Source: Chitinophagaceae bacterium (lineage in GTDB: Bacteria > Bacteroidota > Bacteroidia > Chitinophagales > Chitinophagaceae). Taken from it: a stretch of 64,000 bases of DNA. Shown here in pieces: positions 1-9,354 of this stretch (positions are counted from its first letter, which is position 1; each line of letters starts with the position of its first letter). Where the stretch lies: the NCBI GenBank assembly GCA_019638625.1, contig JAHBTK010000002.1, positions 1-64,000 on the forward strand, given 5' to 3'. The position numbers were made by a program, and so were the translations under genes. The notes beneath the pieces are model-generated. The model saw only the letters and a program-made list of their open reading frames with translations, made no database searches and was not told the origin of the DNA.

Positions 1-342
1 GTGTCAACACGTGTCGTTTGATGCAGATAAATTTGTCAGTTACGTCCTCCCGATCGCAAATAAAACGATCAGCCAACTTATCATCGTTGACCCTACATGT
101 CACGGCTCAATGATTGAGGCCACTAATGGGGTACTACCAATGATATCCACTGTTGCTGGCGAAGCAGTACACAGACCTTCACACGAACAACGGTATTTAA
201 ATCGATCAGCACAGGCCATATTCCCTTTCCCGGCTCATATATCTTTCCTTTGCCCGGGTCAATCAATCCTATGTCGGATCTGCACCGTTTAAAGTTCATT
301 AACAGCATTCTAACTTATATTCGCAGAGCAAAAACTACCTCA
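1..342. other. Leading intergenic stretch, no convincing gene
   Basis: No reading frame here looks like a real gene. The short open frames on both strands lack a signal, a domain or a plausible start region. A weak promoter-like TATATTCG lies at 316-323, 20 bases before the mannosidase start, one base away from the Bacteroidota -7 consensus TAnnTTTG; no good -33 element was found. The stretch is probably the upstream region of the mannosidase gene plus ordinary spacer. Confidence 0.4.
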
Positions 343-2643
343 ATGAAGTACATATTAACGGCAGCCTGTTTCTTTTTGTTTGCCGGCATACAGGCACAAT
401 CAGTCACTTCTGTAACAGATCCCGTGGATTGGGTAAACCCGCTGATGGGAACAGACTCCAAACACAGTTTATCTAATGGAAATACCTACCCCGCTATCGG
501 GCTCCCCTGGGGGATGAATATCTGGACGCCGCAGACCGGTAAAATGGGCGATGGCTGGCAATACCAGTACAGTGCGGACAAGATCAAAGGATTCAAACAG
601 ACGCACCAACCTTCCCCCTGGATGAATGATTACGGACAATTCAGCATTATGCCTGTAAGCGGCAAACTGAAGTTCACCGAAGAAGACAGGGCCAGTTGGT
701 TCAGTCACAAGGCAGAAATAGTAAAACCCTACTATTACAGTGTGTACCTGGCCGATCACGATATCACCACCGAGTTCACTCCTACAGAAAGAGCCGCCAT
801 GTTCCGTTTTACTTTTCCGGAGACCGACAGCGCCTTCGTGGTAGTGGATGCTTTTGATAAGGGATCTTATGTAAAAATTATTCCCGGCGAAAGAAAAATA
901 ATCGGGTATAGTACCCGGAACAGTGGTGGTGTACCCGGCAATTTTAAAAATTACTTCATTATTGTTTTTGACAGGACGATCAGTAATGCCGCTACCTTCA
1001 ACGGTGCAACGCTTGAGAAAACCAGGCTGGAGATGCAGGATGATCATGCAGGGGCAGTAGTAGCTTTTAAAAGTTACAGGAAGGGCGACCAGGTGATCGC
1101 CAAAGTGGCTTCCTCATTTATCAGTTACGAACAGGCGGAGCAAAATCTGAAGGAGCTTGGTAATGACAGTTTTGAAACGCTAAAGAATAAAGGAAGGAAT
1201 ACCTGGAACCAGACATTGGGCAGGATACAGGTGGAAGGAGGTACTGTTGACCAGGTGCGTACTTTTTACTCTACATTGTACCGGATGGTTTTCTTCCCCA
1301 ACAAATTATACGAAAAAGACGCTTCCGGAAATATTATACACTATAGCCCGCATACCGGTAAGGTATTGCCGGGATACCTGTTTGCCGGTACAGGGTTCTG
1401 GGACACTTTTCGGGCCTTGTATCCTTTCCTGAACCTGGTTTATCCATCCATTAATAAAGAAATGCAGGAAGGGTTGATCAATAATTATAAAGAAGGAGGC
1501 TTTTTGCCGGAATGGAGCAGCCCGGGGTATCGCCCGGTAATGATCGGTAATAACTCAGCTTCTGTAGTATCAGATGCTTATATCAAAGGATTGCGGGGGT
1601 ATGATATCCATACTTTATACGAAGCGTTGCTGCATGGCGCCAATAACAAAGGACCCAATGCCACCGGCAGGGAAGGTGTGGAGTATTATAACAGGCTGGG
1701 CTATGTGCCTTATGACGTGAAGATAAACGAAAACGCTGCCCGCACCCTGGAATACGCGTATGATGATTTCACCATCTACCAGTTGGGAAAAGCATTGAAC
1801 CGGCCAAAGGAAGAATTGAAACTATATGCACAGCGTTCGCAAAACTACCGGAAACTGTTTGACCCGGAAACGAAACTGATGCGTGGAAAGAACCAGGATG
1901 GCAGCTTCCAGAAGCCATTTAACCCGTTTAAATGGGGAGACGCTTTTACCGAAGGCAATAGCTGGCATTATTCGTGGAGCGTTTTTCACGATATCAAAGG
2001 GCTTTCGGAACTGATGGGTGGAAGAGCGTCGTTCGTAAAGATGCTGGATTCCGTCTTTACATTGCCACCGGTTTTTGATGATAGTTATTATGGCTTTGTC
2101 ATTCACGAAATAAGAGAAATGCAGATTGCCAATATGGGACAATATGCGCATGGCAACCAGCCCATTCAGCATATGATCTACTTATATAATTATGCCGGAG
2201 AGCCCTGGAAAACACAATACTGGGTGCGGGAAACGATGGAAAGAATGTACCAGCCCACTCCGGATGGTTATTGTGGTGATGAGGACAACGGGCAGACCTC
2301 TGCCTGGTATGTTTTTTCCGCGCTGGGCTTTTATCCGGTTTGCCCGGGTACCGACCAGTATGTGCTGGGAACGCCGCTGTTCAAAAAAGCGACCATTCAC
2401 CTGGAAGATGGTAAACAGTTTGTGATCAGCGCGCCTAAAAGCAGTGTTGACGCAAAATATATCCAGTCGCTTAAACTGAATGGAAAACTATATGATAAAA
2501 ACTGGATAAGCCACGCGGATATAATGAATGGCGGTGGGATGGAAGCGGAAATGGATATTATTCCGGAGCGAAACCGGGGAGTAGCGGAAACTGCCTACCC
2601 ATATTCTTTTTCCGGTAGTCCGGATGCTGAAATATTAAAATAA
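343..2643 (+). CDS. GH92 family exo-alpha-mannosidase, exported
   Basis: A 766-residue protein of the size of GH92 enzymes, calcium-dependent alpha-mannosidases that trim mannose from N-glycans and mannans. It starts with a signal peptide (KYILTAACFFLFAGIQAQ). Family blocks are visible: GTGFWDTFRALYPF near residue 348, GNNSASVVSDAY near 401, YAHGNQPIQHM near 601 and the hallmark GDEDNGQTSAWYVFSALGF near 645, whose Asp residues form the predicted catalytic base region. The ATG at 343 was chosen over a frame opening at 250 because the signal peptide begins directly there. It is likely periplasmic or surface-exposed. The following oxidoreductase gene on the same strand, 125 bases away, may belong to the same sugar pathway. 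No SusCD pair is adjacent, so the substrate cannot be read from context. Confidence 0.93.
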   Translation: MKYILTAACFFLFAGIQAQSVTSVTDPVDWVNPLMGTDSKHSLSNGNTYPAIGLPWGMNIWTPQTGKMGDGWQYQYSADKIKGFKQTHQPSPWMNDYGQFSIMPVSGKLKFTEEDRASWFSHKAEIVKPYYYSVYLADHDITTEFTPTERAAMFRFTFPETDSAFVVVDAFDKGSYVKIIPGERKIIGYSTRNSGGVPGNFKNYFIIVFDRTISNAATFNGATLEKTRLEMQDDHAGAVVAFKSYRKGDQVIAKVASSFISYEQAEQNLKELGNDSFETLKNKGRNTWNQTLGRIQVEGGTVDQVRTFYSTLYRMVFFPNKLYEKDASGNIIHYSPHTGKVLPGYLFAGTGFWDTFRALYPFLNLVYPSINKEMQEGLINNYKEGGFLPEWSSPGYRPVMIGNNSASVVSDAYIKGLRGYDIHTLYEALLHGANNKGPNATGREGVEYYNRLGYVPYDVKINENAARTLEYAYDDFTIYQLGKALNRPKEELKLYAQRSQNYRKLFDPETKLMRGKNQDGSFQKPFNPFKWGDAFTEGNSWHYSWSVFHDIKGLSELMGGRASFVKMLDSVFTLPPVFDDSYYGFVIHEIREMQIANMGQYAHGNQPIQHMIYLYNYAGEPWKTQYWVRETMERMYQPTPDGYCGDEDNGQTSAWYVFSALGFYPVCPGTDQYVLGTPLFKKATIHLEDGKQFVISAPKSSVDAKYIQSLKLNGKLYDKNWISHADIMNGGGMEAEMDIIPERNRGVAETAYPYSFSGSPDAEILK

Positions 2644-2768
2644 AACAGATATATACTGCTTTATCATATTGTTTTCTGATAATATTTTTAGCCATTGTAA
2701 ACTATTCAGGATTCATTTGCATTTCATATCGGCAGATGTTCTTACCTTAATGCAAAATTTTTAAAGAG

Positions 2769-4220
2769 ATGAGTCATAAGTCACAAACCAATTCAAAATC
2801 CCGCAGGAAATTTATCCGCAACGGTTCTCTTGCTGCCGCCAGTTTTTTTATAGTGCCCCGCCATGTAATCGGCAGGGGACATATTGCTCCCAGTGATAAA
2901 TTAAATATAGCCGGTATTGGCGCCGGTGGTAAAGGCACAAGTGATTTAACTTCTTTTGCAAAAAGCCCGAAAGTAAATATTGTAGCCCTGGTAGATGTAG
3001 ACGACAGGCAGGCTGTAAAGTCCAGGCAAAACTTTCCGAAAGCAACCTACTACAAGGATTTCAGGGAAATGCTGGCAAAGGAAAAAAACAATATCGATGC
3101 CTGTTCTATATCCACTCCGGATCATACCCATGCGGTAGCTACCCTGGCGGCTATGCAGTTGGGAAAACATGTATATACCCAAAAGCCGCTGACGCACGAT
3201 ATCTATGAAGCACGTATCCTGGCGGAAGCTGCCAAAAAATACAAAGTGGTAACGCAAATGGGCAACCAGGGCGGTTCCGGTGATGGTGTACGGAGAATGA
3301 AAGAAATATACGATGCCGGTTTGATCGGTGATATCGTGGAGGCCCAGGCCTGGACCAACCGTCCTATCTGGCCACAGGGTGTACCGAAGCCCACCGGCAA
3401 CCATGCTATTCCCGGTGAACTGGATTGGGACCTTTGGCTGGGTACCGCACCTAAAGAAGAATTCAATCCTGCTTATCTGCCGTTTAACTGGAGAGGCTGG
3501 TGGGCTTATGGTACCGGTGCATTGGGCGACATGGCCTGTCATATCATGGATCCTATCTACCGCATATTGCCGATAGATTTTCCCTCATCCGCAGAATGCA
3601 GTATTGCCAACCAATGGAGCGGTATGAACCAGGAATCCAACTTCGTAGACAGTTGTCCTACTTCATCTATTATTTATCTGGAGTACCCGAGGAAAGATGG
3701 TAAAGGCACGTTGAAAGTATCCTGGTATGATGGCGGTTTGATGCCACCGAGACCGGATGAGCTGAAGCCGGAGGAAGAGTTCGGTAACTGGGACGGGGGC
3801 GTTTTGTTCATCGGAACCAAAGGAAAATTACTCGCGGATTGTTATGGCGCCAATCCGAGGTTGTTACCACTCTCTAAAAATGAAAGTGCCGAAGCCGTTA
3901 AGCAAACCATAGCACGGGTACCTAACCAAGACCACTACCTGCAATGGGTAAATGCCGCGATGGAAGGATACGGAAAAGGGATAACCAGTTCTCCGTTTGA
4001 ATATGCCGGTCCGTTCACCGAAAGTATCCTGATGGGCAACCTGGCTATCAGGAGTGCCCTGTACATCGATCCTGCGGTTTCCGGATGGGGTAAAAACAAA
4101 TTTACCGGTCGTAAGAAATTGTTGTGGGACGCGAAGAATATGAAGATCACCAACTTTGATGCAGCCAACCAGTTTGTAAAAAGACAATACCGGGAAGGTT
4201 GGGGTAACCTGACTTTGTAA
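2769..4220 (+). CDS. Gfo/Idh/MocA family oxidoreductase with Tat signal
   Basis: A 483-residue NAD(P)-dependent oxidoreductase-type protein. The N-terminus has a twin-arginine signal (SRRKFIRNGSLAAASFF), so it is exported folded, probably with its cofactor. The Rossmann segment follows (LNIAGIGAGGKG near residues 42-53), then the family motif SISTPDHTHA and the EKP-like element TQKPLTHD. The C-terminal half is the usual substrate domain with TGNHAIPGELDWDLWLG and WRGWWAYGTGALGDMACH. This Tat-exported subgroup is common in Bacteroidota near glycan genes. The substrate is unknown. A hairpin terminator follows at 4302-4334. Confidence 0.9.
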   Translation: MSHKSQTNSKSRRKFIRNGSLAAASFFIVPRHVIGRGHIAPSDKLNIAGIGAGGKGTSDLTSFAKSPKVNIVALVDVDDRQAVKSRQNFPKATYYKDFREMLAKEKNNIDACSISTPDHTHAVATLAAMQLGKHVYTQKPLTHDIYEARILAEAAKKYKVVTQMGNQGGSGDGVRRMKEIYDAGLIGDIVEAQAWTNRPIWPQGVPKPTGNHAIPGELDWDLWLGTAPKEEFNPAYLPFNWRGWWAYGTGALGDMACHIMDPIYRILPIDFPSSAECSIANQWSGMNQESNFVDSCPTSSIIYLEYPRKDGKGTLKVSWYDGGLMPPRPDELKPEEEFGNWDGGVLFIGTKGKLLADCYGANPRLLPLSKNESAEAVKQTIARVPNQDHYLQWVNAAMEGYGKGITSSPFEYAGPFTESILMGNLAIRSALYIDPAVSGWGKNKFTGRKKLLWDAKNMKITNFDAANQFVKRQYREGWGNLTL

Positions 4221-4301
4221 TAGCTGATTCTGATATTTGGGCATTGCTGGTTTTTAGAATACACAATGCCTGAATATTGTAATAGGTGATAACGCAATTT
4301 T

Positions 4302-4334
4302 AAAAGGGGATGAATTTGTTCGTCCCCTTTTTTA
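4302..4334 (+). terminator. Rho-independent terminator after the oxidoreductase gene
   Basis: AAAAGGGGATGAA pairs with TTCGTCCCCTTTT (one G-T pair) around a TTTG loop and runs into a T tract. It lies 82 bases after the stop codon and probably ends the transcript of the two genes upstream. Confidence 0.75.
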
Positions 4335-4551
4335 TTGCTGATTACGGGATCTCTGATTTGGGGTTGATATGAATAGAGCTTGCTGTAGAAACCACTAAAT
4401 GGCCGCAGGCTTTTTTGAGATCATAGACAAAACCCTTGCAGCAGGAATGCTGTTCACTTACAGGAAACACAAAAAAAACACAACCCGGGGTTTATTTCTT
4501 TTTTTGCTGAAATATTTGTGTATTCTTAGTTTTATGGAAATTTGGTAGAAA
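4334..4551. repeat. Intergenic stretch starting with a dispersed repeat
   Basis: ATTGCTGATTACGGGAT at 4334-4350 recurs exactly at 59770-59786, and the bases that follow remain similar (CTGATTTGGGGTTGATAT here, TTGATTTGAAGTGATAT there). A looser relative, TTGATTGCTGATTTGGGGTT, is at 35882-35901. All copies are intergenic. The rest of this stretch shows no gene. Confidence 0.45.
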
Positions 4552-5205
4552 ATGAAAATAACAAACCCATGGGAAAGCCTATCAACCGAAAGACCTTTTA
4601 TATTAGAAGAAGATAGAGAAGCTGTTGACGCTTATAATAAAAAAGTTGGAGAAAACTATAAGATCAGGTTAGAAGTAATGGCAGTACCATTTGTTGGAGA
4701 TGTCCTGAATAGCAAAATAGTACTATTAATGTTGAATCCAAGATTTAATGAAAACACTATAGAATTTGAGGATGAAAGGTATAAAGAAAAATTAAAACGA
4801 ATTTTTACTCACAAGCCCGTTGATTATCCATATTTTGGACTAGACCCTCAAATTCAAGTAGGAAAAAAGTACTGGGAGTCCAAATTAAAAACACTAATTG
4901 CAAAATACGGTCTGGAAAGAGTTTCAAAAATCATTTCAAATATTCAATTCCATCCATATAGCTCAAAAGAATTTAAACCAATAAAGAATCTTCCATCCCA
5001 GCAATATATAATCTACCTTATAGAACAAGCAATAGAAAGGAAGTCGATAATAGTTATGGCCAGAGGTGAAAAACATTGGAGAGACTTGGTCCCCCAATTA
5101 TGTGAGTATAATTACTTTAAATTAAAAAATCCACGAAATCCAGTACTAAGCGAAAATAACTGTCCGGGATTACTTAAAGAATTGGACAAAAATTTAATTC
5201 TCTAA
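4552..5205 (+). CDS. Hypothetical protein, possibly uracil-DNA-glycosylase-like fold
   Basis: A 217-residue soluble protein without signal peptide or membrane segment. I do not recognise the family with certainty. The segment IVLLMLNPRFNE near residue 60, the later FHPYSS and the VMARGEKHW segment near residue 165 recall the arrangement in uracil-DNA-glycosylase-like proteins (a strand ending in NP, later aromatic/His motifs), but this is only an impression. The gene is clearly more AT-rich than its neighbours, uses many AAA, ATA and TTA codons, and is flanked by repeats and non-coding DNA. That suggests recent horizontal acquisition as a single-gene cargo. Confidence 0.6.
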   Translation: MKITNPWESLSTERPFILEEDREAVDAYNKKVGENYKIRLEVMAVPFVGDVLNSKIVLLMLNPRFNENTIEFEDERYKEKLKRIFTHKPVDYPYFGLDPQIQVGKKYWESKLKTLIAKYGLERVSKIISNIQFHPYSSKEFKPIKNLPSQQYIIYLIEQAIERKSIIVMARGEKHWRDLVPQLCEYNYFKLKNPRNPVLSENNCPGLLKELDKNLIL

Positions 5206-5214
5206 TTCCTCGAA

Positions 5215-5532
5215 TTTTATACACTACAATATAATTTTAGCTGAAGAGCCCGTCCTGATTCCCAGCCGAGTCTCCTTTTCCCGCGACGAGCCCTGCCGAC
5301 CAATCCAGGCATCCGGCGTAGCAACTCCTCCGGAAAGAAGAAGGTACAGCGCACTACAATATTTGTAGTAGTCCCGGTAAAATTCGTATCGTCGAGCCGC
5401 AGCGCGGCGAAATATTAATTTGTATAAACGCCCGTCCCTGCCTGCCGTTCGGCAGTTCAGGCAGGCGACTGAACACCGTTCGGGCGGGGCGACAGATAAA
5501 GTGTCGCCCCGATGGGGCTGATAAAACACATA
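5215..5532. repeat. Long copy of an intergenic repeat with structured GC-rich interior
   Basis: The left arm (TTTTATACACTACAAT at 5215, then TTTAGCTGAAGAGCCCGTC) and right arm (CTGATAAAACACATA at 5518-5532) match a copy at 18779-18836 in which the arms are joined directly. The interior of about 263 bases is framed by CTGAT at 5255-5259 and 5518-5522. It holds strong hairpins, for example GGGGCGACA/TGTCGCCCC at 5486-5510 and GCCCCGATGGGGC at 5507-5518. A 101-codon frame across it on the minus strand (5224-5529) has low-complexity, Arg-rich content and is not a believable gene. Confidence 0.65.
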
Positions 5533-5750
5533 CGATCTTAATCTACCAAACTGACGCCTCTCCGAGGCTGTTATATTGTATTATTTGATTTAAATAATTA
5601 ACTGCCCCCGGGTTTCGTAGGAAAATAACAGTTAGCAACCAATCATATCTACAGATATATGGAAATGTGACGAATACGGAAATTCTTGCCTGAATTTATT
5701 CTATCGATAATGTGGAAGATATATAGTTTGGGTTTGTTCTGTAGTACCGT

Positions 5751-5779
5751 CCCTCTCCTCCGACGTTCGGAGGAGAGGG
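5751..5779. repeat. Perfect 13-bp hairpin downstream of tilS
   Basis: CCCTCTCCTCCGA and its exact reverse complement enclose a CGT loop. It sits 14 bases beyond the tilS stop codon on the minus strand. No T tract follows in that direction, so a classical terminator is doubtful; it looks more like a dispersed palindromic repeat that might stabilise the transcript end. Confidence 0.5.
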
Positions 5780-5792
5780 AAAGAGGGTGAGG

Positions 5793-7148
5793 CTAGTTCA
5801 CGCTGATTGTAAGCAACCATTTTGTTTTTTCCGTTACCTTAAACCGGTCGTCAATACGTTGCCCCACTATCCAGATTATTTTTTTGCCGGATTCAATTAC
5901 CCAGGTTTTTTCCTTGTCTGCCAGGGAAAGCTTGTTGTCAATAAAAAAACGGGCCAGCTTTTTCTTTTTTTGCATACCTAAGGGGTAGAAATAGTCGCCG
6001 GGTTTCCATTTTCTCAGTAATAACGGAAAACGGATATCTCTCGCATCCAGCACAGCCGTCGCAGGGTCCTGGTTGACTTCGGTACCGGGTTTGATGTCTT
6101 TAATATCTATCAATAACCGCCCTTCTTCAAAATACACCGTGGTATCTTTCTCATCAATCAGGATGATATTGCTTTTTTCTTCCGTTAAAGGCGATATGAT
6201 CAGACGATTCCTGTTTTTGAGTATGCGGTGCGTGGGAGAAAGAATGAATTTCCCGGTATCACTCTGCAGCAATGCCACTGCTTCCGCGGTTTGTTTGGAT
6301 GAAAAGCCATAGTCCTTTATGATCTCATACACGATCGTATGCAGGGGCTTTTGCTGTAATAGTTTTAAAACCGGAATTTCCAGGTTTTGACCTTTTGGTT
6401 CCAGCAGCTTTTTCTTATACAGGCTGATCGCCTGTTCGTACAACTCAGCGGTTTCCCTGAAACGGATGATATTCCCTGCCATATTTTCTTCGGCTTCCGG
6501 AAGCAGCTTACTTATCAGGGGTATCACCTGGTGACGGAAATAATTTCGGGTATACTTATCCGAAAGGTTACTGGAATCAGTCACATAATCAAGGTTGTTT
6601 TCCTGTGCAAACTGCTGCAGCTCTTTTTTGGTGGCGAAAAGCAGCGGCCGCACCAGTTTCCCCTGTTTCGGCAGAATACCTCTCAATCCCTGGATGCCGG
6701 TTCCCTTATAGAAATTCATCAGCACCGTTTCGATATTATCGTCTGCATGGTGAGCTGTAAGCAACACGGAAGGCCGGATATCGCCGGCGGGAGTGGTTAT
6801 AGGGGTTCCCAACAGGGAGTGAAACCATTCATAGCGCAGTTCACGGGCAGCCACCTGGATAGAAATCTTTTTCCCGGAGGCATATGCTTCCGTATCAAAC
6901 TTTTTTACCACCACCGGCGCCTGGTATTGTTCTCCCAGCGATCTTACAAACTTTTCATCCCTTTCACTTTCATCCCCCCTCAACCGGAAATTACAATGAG
7001 CTATTATAAACTGAAAACCGGATTGCCTGCACAGTTCGCACAGCACTATGGAATCTACCCCCCCACTGACGGCCAACAGCAGAACATCGTTTTTCCGAAA
7101 TAGTTTTTCTGTATCAATAAAATGTGCAAATGCCTTTAGTAGATCCAT
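5793..7148 (-). CDS. tilS: tRNA(Ile)-lysidine synthase TilS
   Basis: A 451-residue enzyme that uses ATP and lysine to convert C34 of tRNA-Ile(CAU) to lysidine, so the tRNA reads AUA. The PP-loop ATP-binding motif SGGVDS is at residues 28-33, followed by the family segments HCNFRLRGDESERDE, TAHHADDNIETVLMNF and GTGIQGLRGI. The C-terminal region with FPLLLRKWKPGDYFYPLGM and KKKLARFFIDNKL is the TilS C-terminal domain. It is the second gene of a two-gene minus-strand unit, 14 bases after the TPR gene. Confidence 0.96.
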   Translation of the reverse strand: MDLLKAFAHFIDTEKLFRKNDVLLLAVSGGVDSIVLCELCRQSGFQFIIAHCNFRLRGDESERDEKFVRSLGEQYQAPVVVKKFDTEAYASGKKISIQVAARELRYEWFHSLLGTPITTPAGDIRPSVLLTAHHADDNIETVLMNFYKGTGIQGLRGILPKQGKLVRPLLFATKKELQQFAQENNLDYVTDSSNLSDKYTRNYFRHQVIPLISKLLPEAEENMAGNIIRFRETAELYEQAISLYKKKLLEPKGQNLEIPVLKLLQQKPLHTIVYEIIKDYGFSSKQTAEAVALLQSDTGKFILSPTHRILKNRNRLIISPLTEEKSNIILIDEKDTTVYFEEGRLLIDIKDIKPGTEVNQDPATAVLDARDIRFPLLLRKWKPGDYFYPLGMQKKKKLARFFIDNKLSLADKEKTWVIESGKKIIWIVGQRIDDRFKVTEKTKWLLTISVN

Positions 7149-7162
7149 CGTTGAAAACGGTT

Positions 7163-7477
7163 TCAGTCGTCGCTTAATTCCTCGTATGCCGATTGCAGTT
7201 CATTATAGGTCTTCCTGTCGCCGGCCACCCTGGCGGCAGTCATCCCTTTTTTGTACCATTCCAGGGCATCATCTGTTCTCCCGTTTCTTTCCAGCAATTT
7301 GCCAAGATGATAGTAGCTCCCGGTGTAGCCCGGCTCCCTGTCCAGTATTTTCATAAAAAGGGTTTCCGCGTCTTCGTCTTTTCCTTCCTTTATATACTCC
7401 AGCGCCAGGGCATGCTGCAGAAAGCTGTCACCGGGTGAATCCGCTAACATTTGCAGCAACTTATCCTTTCTGTCCAT
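7163..7477 (-). CDS. Small tetratricopeptide-repeat protein
   Basis: A 104-residue soluble helical protein with about two and a half TPR units (FLQHALALEYIKEGKDEDA; YYHLGKLLERNGRTDDALEWY; then an extra helix pair). TPRs mediate protein contacts, and no enzymatic motif is seen. It is encoded just upstream of tilS and divergently from etfB, probably co-transcribed with tilS. The partner is unknown. Confidence 0.8.
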   Translation of the reverse strand: MDRKDKLLQMLADSPGDSFLQHALALEYIKEGKDEDAETLFMKILDREPGYTGSYYHLGKLLERNGRTDDALEWYKKGMTAARVAGDRKTYNELQSAYEELSDD

Positions 7478-7499
7478 AATTCTCAGATAATTTCCGGAT

Positions 7500-7534
7500 T
7501 TTGTAAAAAGTTAAGCCCGGGAATATTATATTTG
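7500..7534 (+). promoter_or_regulatory. Candidate promoter of etfBA
   Basis: TTTG at 7500-7503 and TATATTTG at 7527-7534, an exact match to the Bacteroidota -7 element TAnnTTTG; the 23-base spacer is at the long end. A small dyad AGTTGC-ATAA-GCAACT at 7545-7560 lies at the expected transcript start and could be an operator or a leader hairpin. Confidence 0.55.
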
Positions 7535-7584
7535 CACTACAATTAGTTGCATAAGCAACTTTATTTAGCTTTAAATACCTGTCA

Positions 7585-8328
7585 ATGAAAATACTAGTTT
7601 GCATCAGTAAATCTCCTGACACCACTGCAAAAATAGCTTTCACAGATAACAATACGAAATTCGCCACCGACGGCGTGCAATGGATCATCAATCCTTATGA
7701 TGAATGGTACGCTCTTGTAAAAGCTATTGAGATCAAGGAAAAAGATCCTGCCACTGTTATACACCTGGTCACTGTCGGTCTGGCGGATGCCGAGCCGGTA
7801 ATAAGAAAGGCTTTGGCTTTGGGTGGCGATGAAGCAATAAGGATAAACGCCGAAAGCCAGGACAGCTTTTATATCGCTTCTCAAATCGCGGAAGTAGCCA
7901 GGCAGGGTAATTACGACCTGGTATTCACCGGCAAGGAAACCATTGATTATAACAGCGCCTCTATCGGAGGGATGGTGGCGGAGTTGCTTGGATTACCATA
8001 TGTTTCACTGGCTTTGTCTTTTGAGATCAATGGAACCAAAGCAATAATTGGCCGGGAAATAGAAGGAGGAGAAGAAACAGACGAGGTAGAGATTCCCGCT
8101 GTGGTGAGCTGTCAAAAAGGAATGGCAGAAGCCCGTATCCCCAATATGCGCGGAATAATGGCTGCCAGGACAAAACCCTTAAAAGTACAGGAACCCGTTG
8201 CGGCAGACAGCCTGACGAGTATTGTAAGTTTTGAGTTGCCACCTGCCAAAGCAGGGGTAAAAATGATACCGGCTGATAACCCCGGTGAACTGGTGAGAAT
8301 TTTACACGAAGAAGTAAAAATCATTTAA
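7585..8328 (+). CDS. etfB: Electron transfer flavoprotein beta subunit
   Basis: A 247-residue small subunit of the ETF heterodimer, which takes electrons from acyl-CoA dehydrogenases and passes them to the quinone pool. The N-terminus MKILVCISKSPDT, the central DLVFTGKETIDYNS and the later VEIPAVVSCQKGMAEARIP are characteristic of EtfB. It is the first gene of a two-gene operon with etfA, 39 bases upstream of it, and has a good promoter. Cytoplasmic. Confidence 0.95.
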   Translation: MKILVCISKSPDTTAKIAFTDNNTKFATDGVQWIINPYDEWYALVKAIEIKEKDPATVIHLVTVGLADAEPVIRKALALGGDEAIRINAESQDSFYIASQIAEVARQGNYDLVFTGKETIDYNSASIGGMVAELLGLPYVSLALSFEINGTKAIIGREIEGGEETDEVEIPAVVSCQKGMAEARIPNMRGIMAARTKPLKVQEPVAADSLTSIVSFELPPAKAGVKMIPADNPGELVRILHEEVKII

Positions 8329-8367
8329 GCTGGCAGAAAACACTATTTCAAATTCTAAATCTCGGAT

Positions 8368-9333
8368 ATGTCGGTATTAATATTTATAGATCATTCAGAC
8401 GGGCAGGTAAAAAAAGGAGCTTTGGAAGCGTTGAGTTATGGCACCCAACTGGCTGCCCGGTTGGGAGTAGCGGCGGAAGGCGTATTGCTGGGAGCGCTGC
8501 CCGATGCCGGGCAATTGGGTAAATATGGAGTTACAAAAATCCACCAGGTTGATAACGATGCCCTCCACCACCTGGATGGGCAGGTATTTACCGCGGTGAT
8601 CGCCCAGGTGGTGGAAGCAACCGGCGCCAAAGTGATCGTTTTCTCCAACAACAGTGATGGAAAAGCAATTGCCCCCAGGCTATCTGCCCGGTTAAAAGCC
8701 GCATTTGTTTCAGGAGCGATAGCGTTGCCTGATACCGCCAACGGTTTTGTCGTGAAGAAATCTGTTTTTTCGGGAAAGGCATTTGCCAATGTTTCCTTAA
8801 ACACTGAGGTTAAAATTATCGGGTTGAACCCCAATTCTTTTGCCGTAACAGCATCCGGTAGCGGCACGGCAGAAGTTATTTCATTTAATGCGACAGTGGA
8901 TGCATCCAAAGTGAAGGTTTTATCAACTAATAAAATAAAAGATGAGGTCCCTCTCGGTGAGGCAGAAATAGTAGTGAGCGGTGGCAGGGGATTGAAAGGC
9001 CCGGAAAACTGGGGGATGATTGAAGAACTAGCGAAATTACTGGGAGCGGCTACTGCCTGCAGCCGGCCCGTATCCGACACCCACTGGCGTCCGCATCATG
9101 AACATGTAGGGCAAACCGGACTGGCAATTGCTCCTAACCTGTATATCGCCATCGGAATATCCGGCGCTATACAACACCTGGCAGGCGTAAACAGAAGCAA
9201 AACGATCGTTGTAATAAACAAAGACCCCGAAGCACCCTTTTTTAAGGCTGCGGATTACGGAATTGTGGGGGATGCTTTTGAAGTAGTACCTAAAGTGATA
9301 GAAGAAGTTAAAAAGCTTAAAGGCGTAGCATGA
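8368..9333 (+). CDS. etfA: Electron transfer flavoprotein alpha subunit
   Basis: A 321-residue large ETF subunit. The C-terminal FAD-binding domain is clear: EIVVSGGRGL, then VGQTGLAIAPNLYIAIGIS and GAIQHLAGV, then KDPEAPFFKAADYGIVGD. The usual Arg-Pro stretch before the VGQTG motif appears as SRPVSDTHWRP. It forms the FAD-containing heterodimer with EtfB. A strong terminator follows 22 bases after the stop codon, so the operon is just etfBA. Confidence 0.95.
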   Translation: MSVLIFIDHSDGQVKKGALEALSYGTQLAARLGVAAEGVLLGALPDAGQLGKYGVTKIHQVDNDALHHLDGQVFTAVIAQVVEATGAKVIVFSNNSDGKAIAPRLSARLKAAFVSGAIALPDTANGFVVKKSVFSGKAFANVSLNTEVKIIGLNPNSFAVTASGSGTAEVISFNATVDASKVKVLSTNKIKDEVPLGEAEIVVSGGRGLKGPENWGMIEELAKLLGAATACSRPVSDTHWRPHHEHVGQTGLAIAPNLYIAIGISGAIQHLAGVNRSKTIVVINKDPEAPFFKAADYGIVGDAFEVVPKVIEEVKKLKGVA

Positions 9334-9354
9334 GAAAACAACCTTTCAGGGTTC

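Noticed and set aside
11..308. Open frames on both strands near the window start (93 and 61 codons)
   Set aside because: No signal, domain or start context; one overlaps the promoter region of the mannosidase gene.
5224..5529. 101-codon minus-strand frame within the repeat
   Set aside because: It lies wholly inside a structured repeat whose other copy lacks the interior; the composition is atypical.
6387..7103. 238-codon plus-strand frame
   Set aside because: Antisense shadow of tilS, which has complete family motifs on the minus strand.
8436..9080. 214-codon minus-strand frame
   Set aside because: Antisense shadow of etfA.
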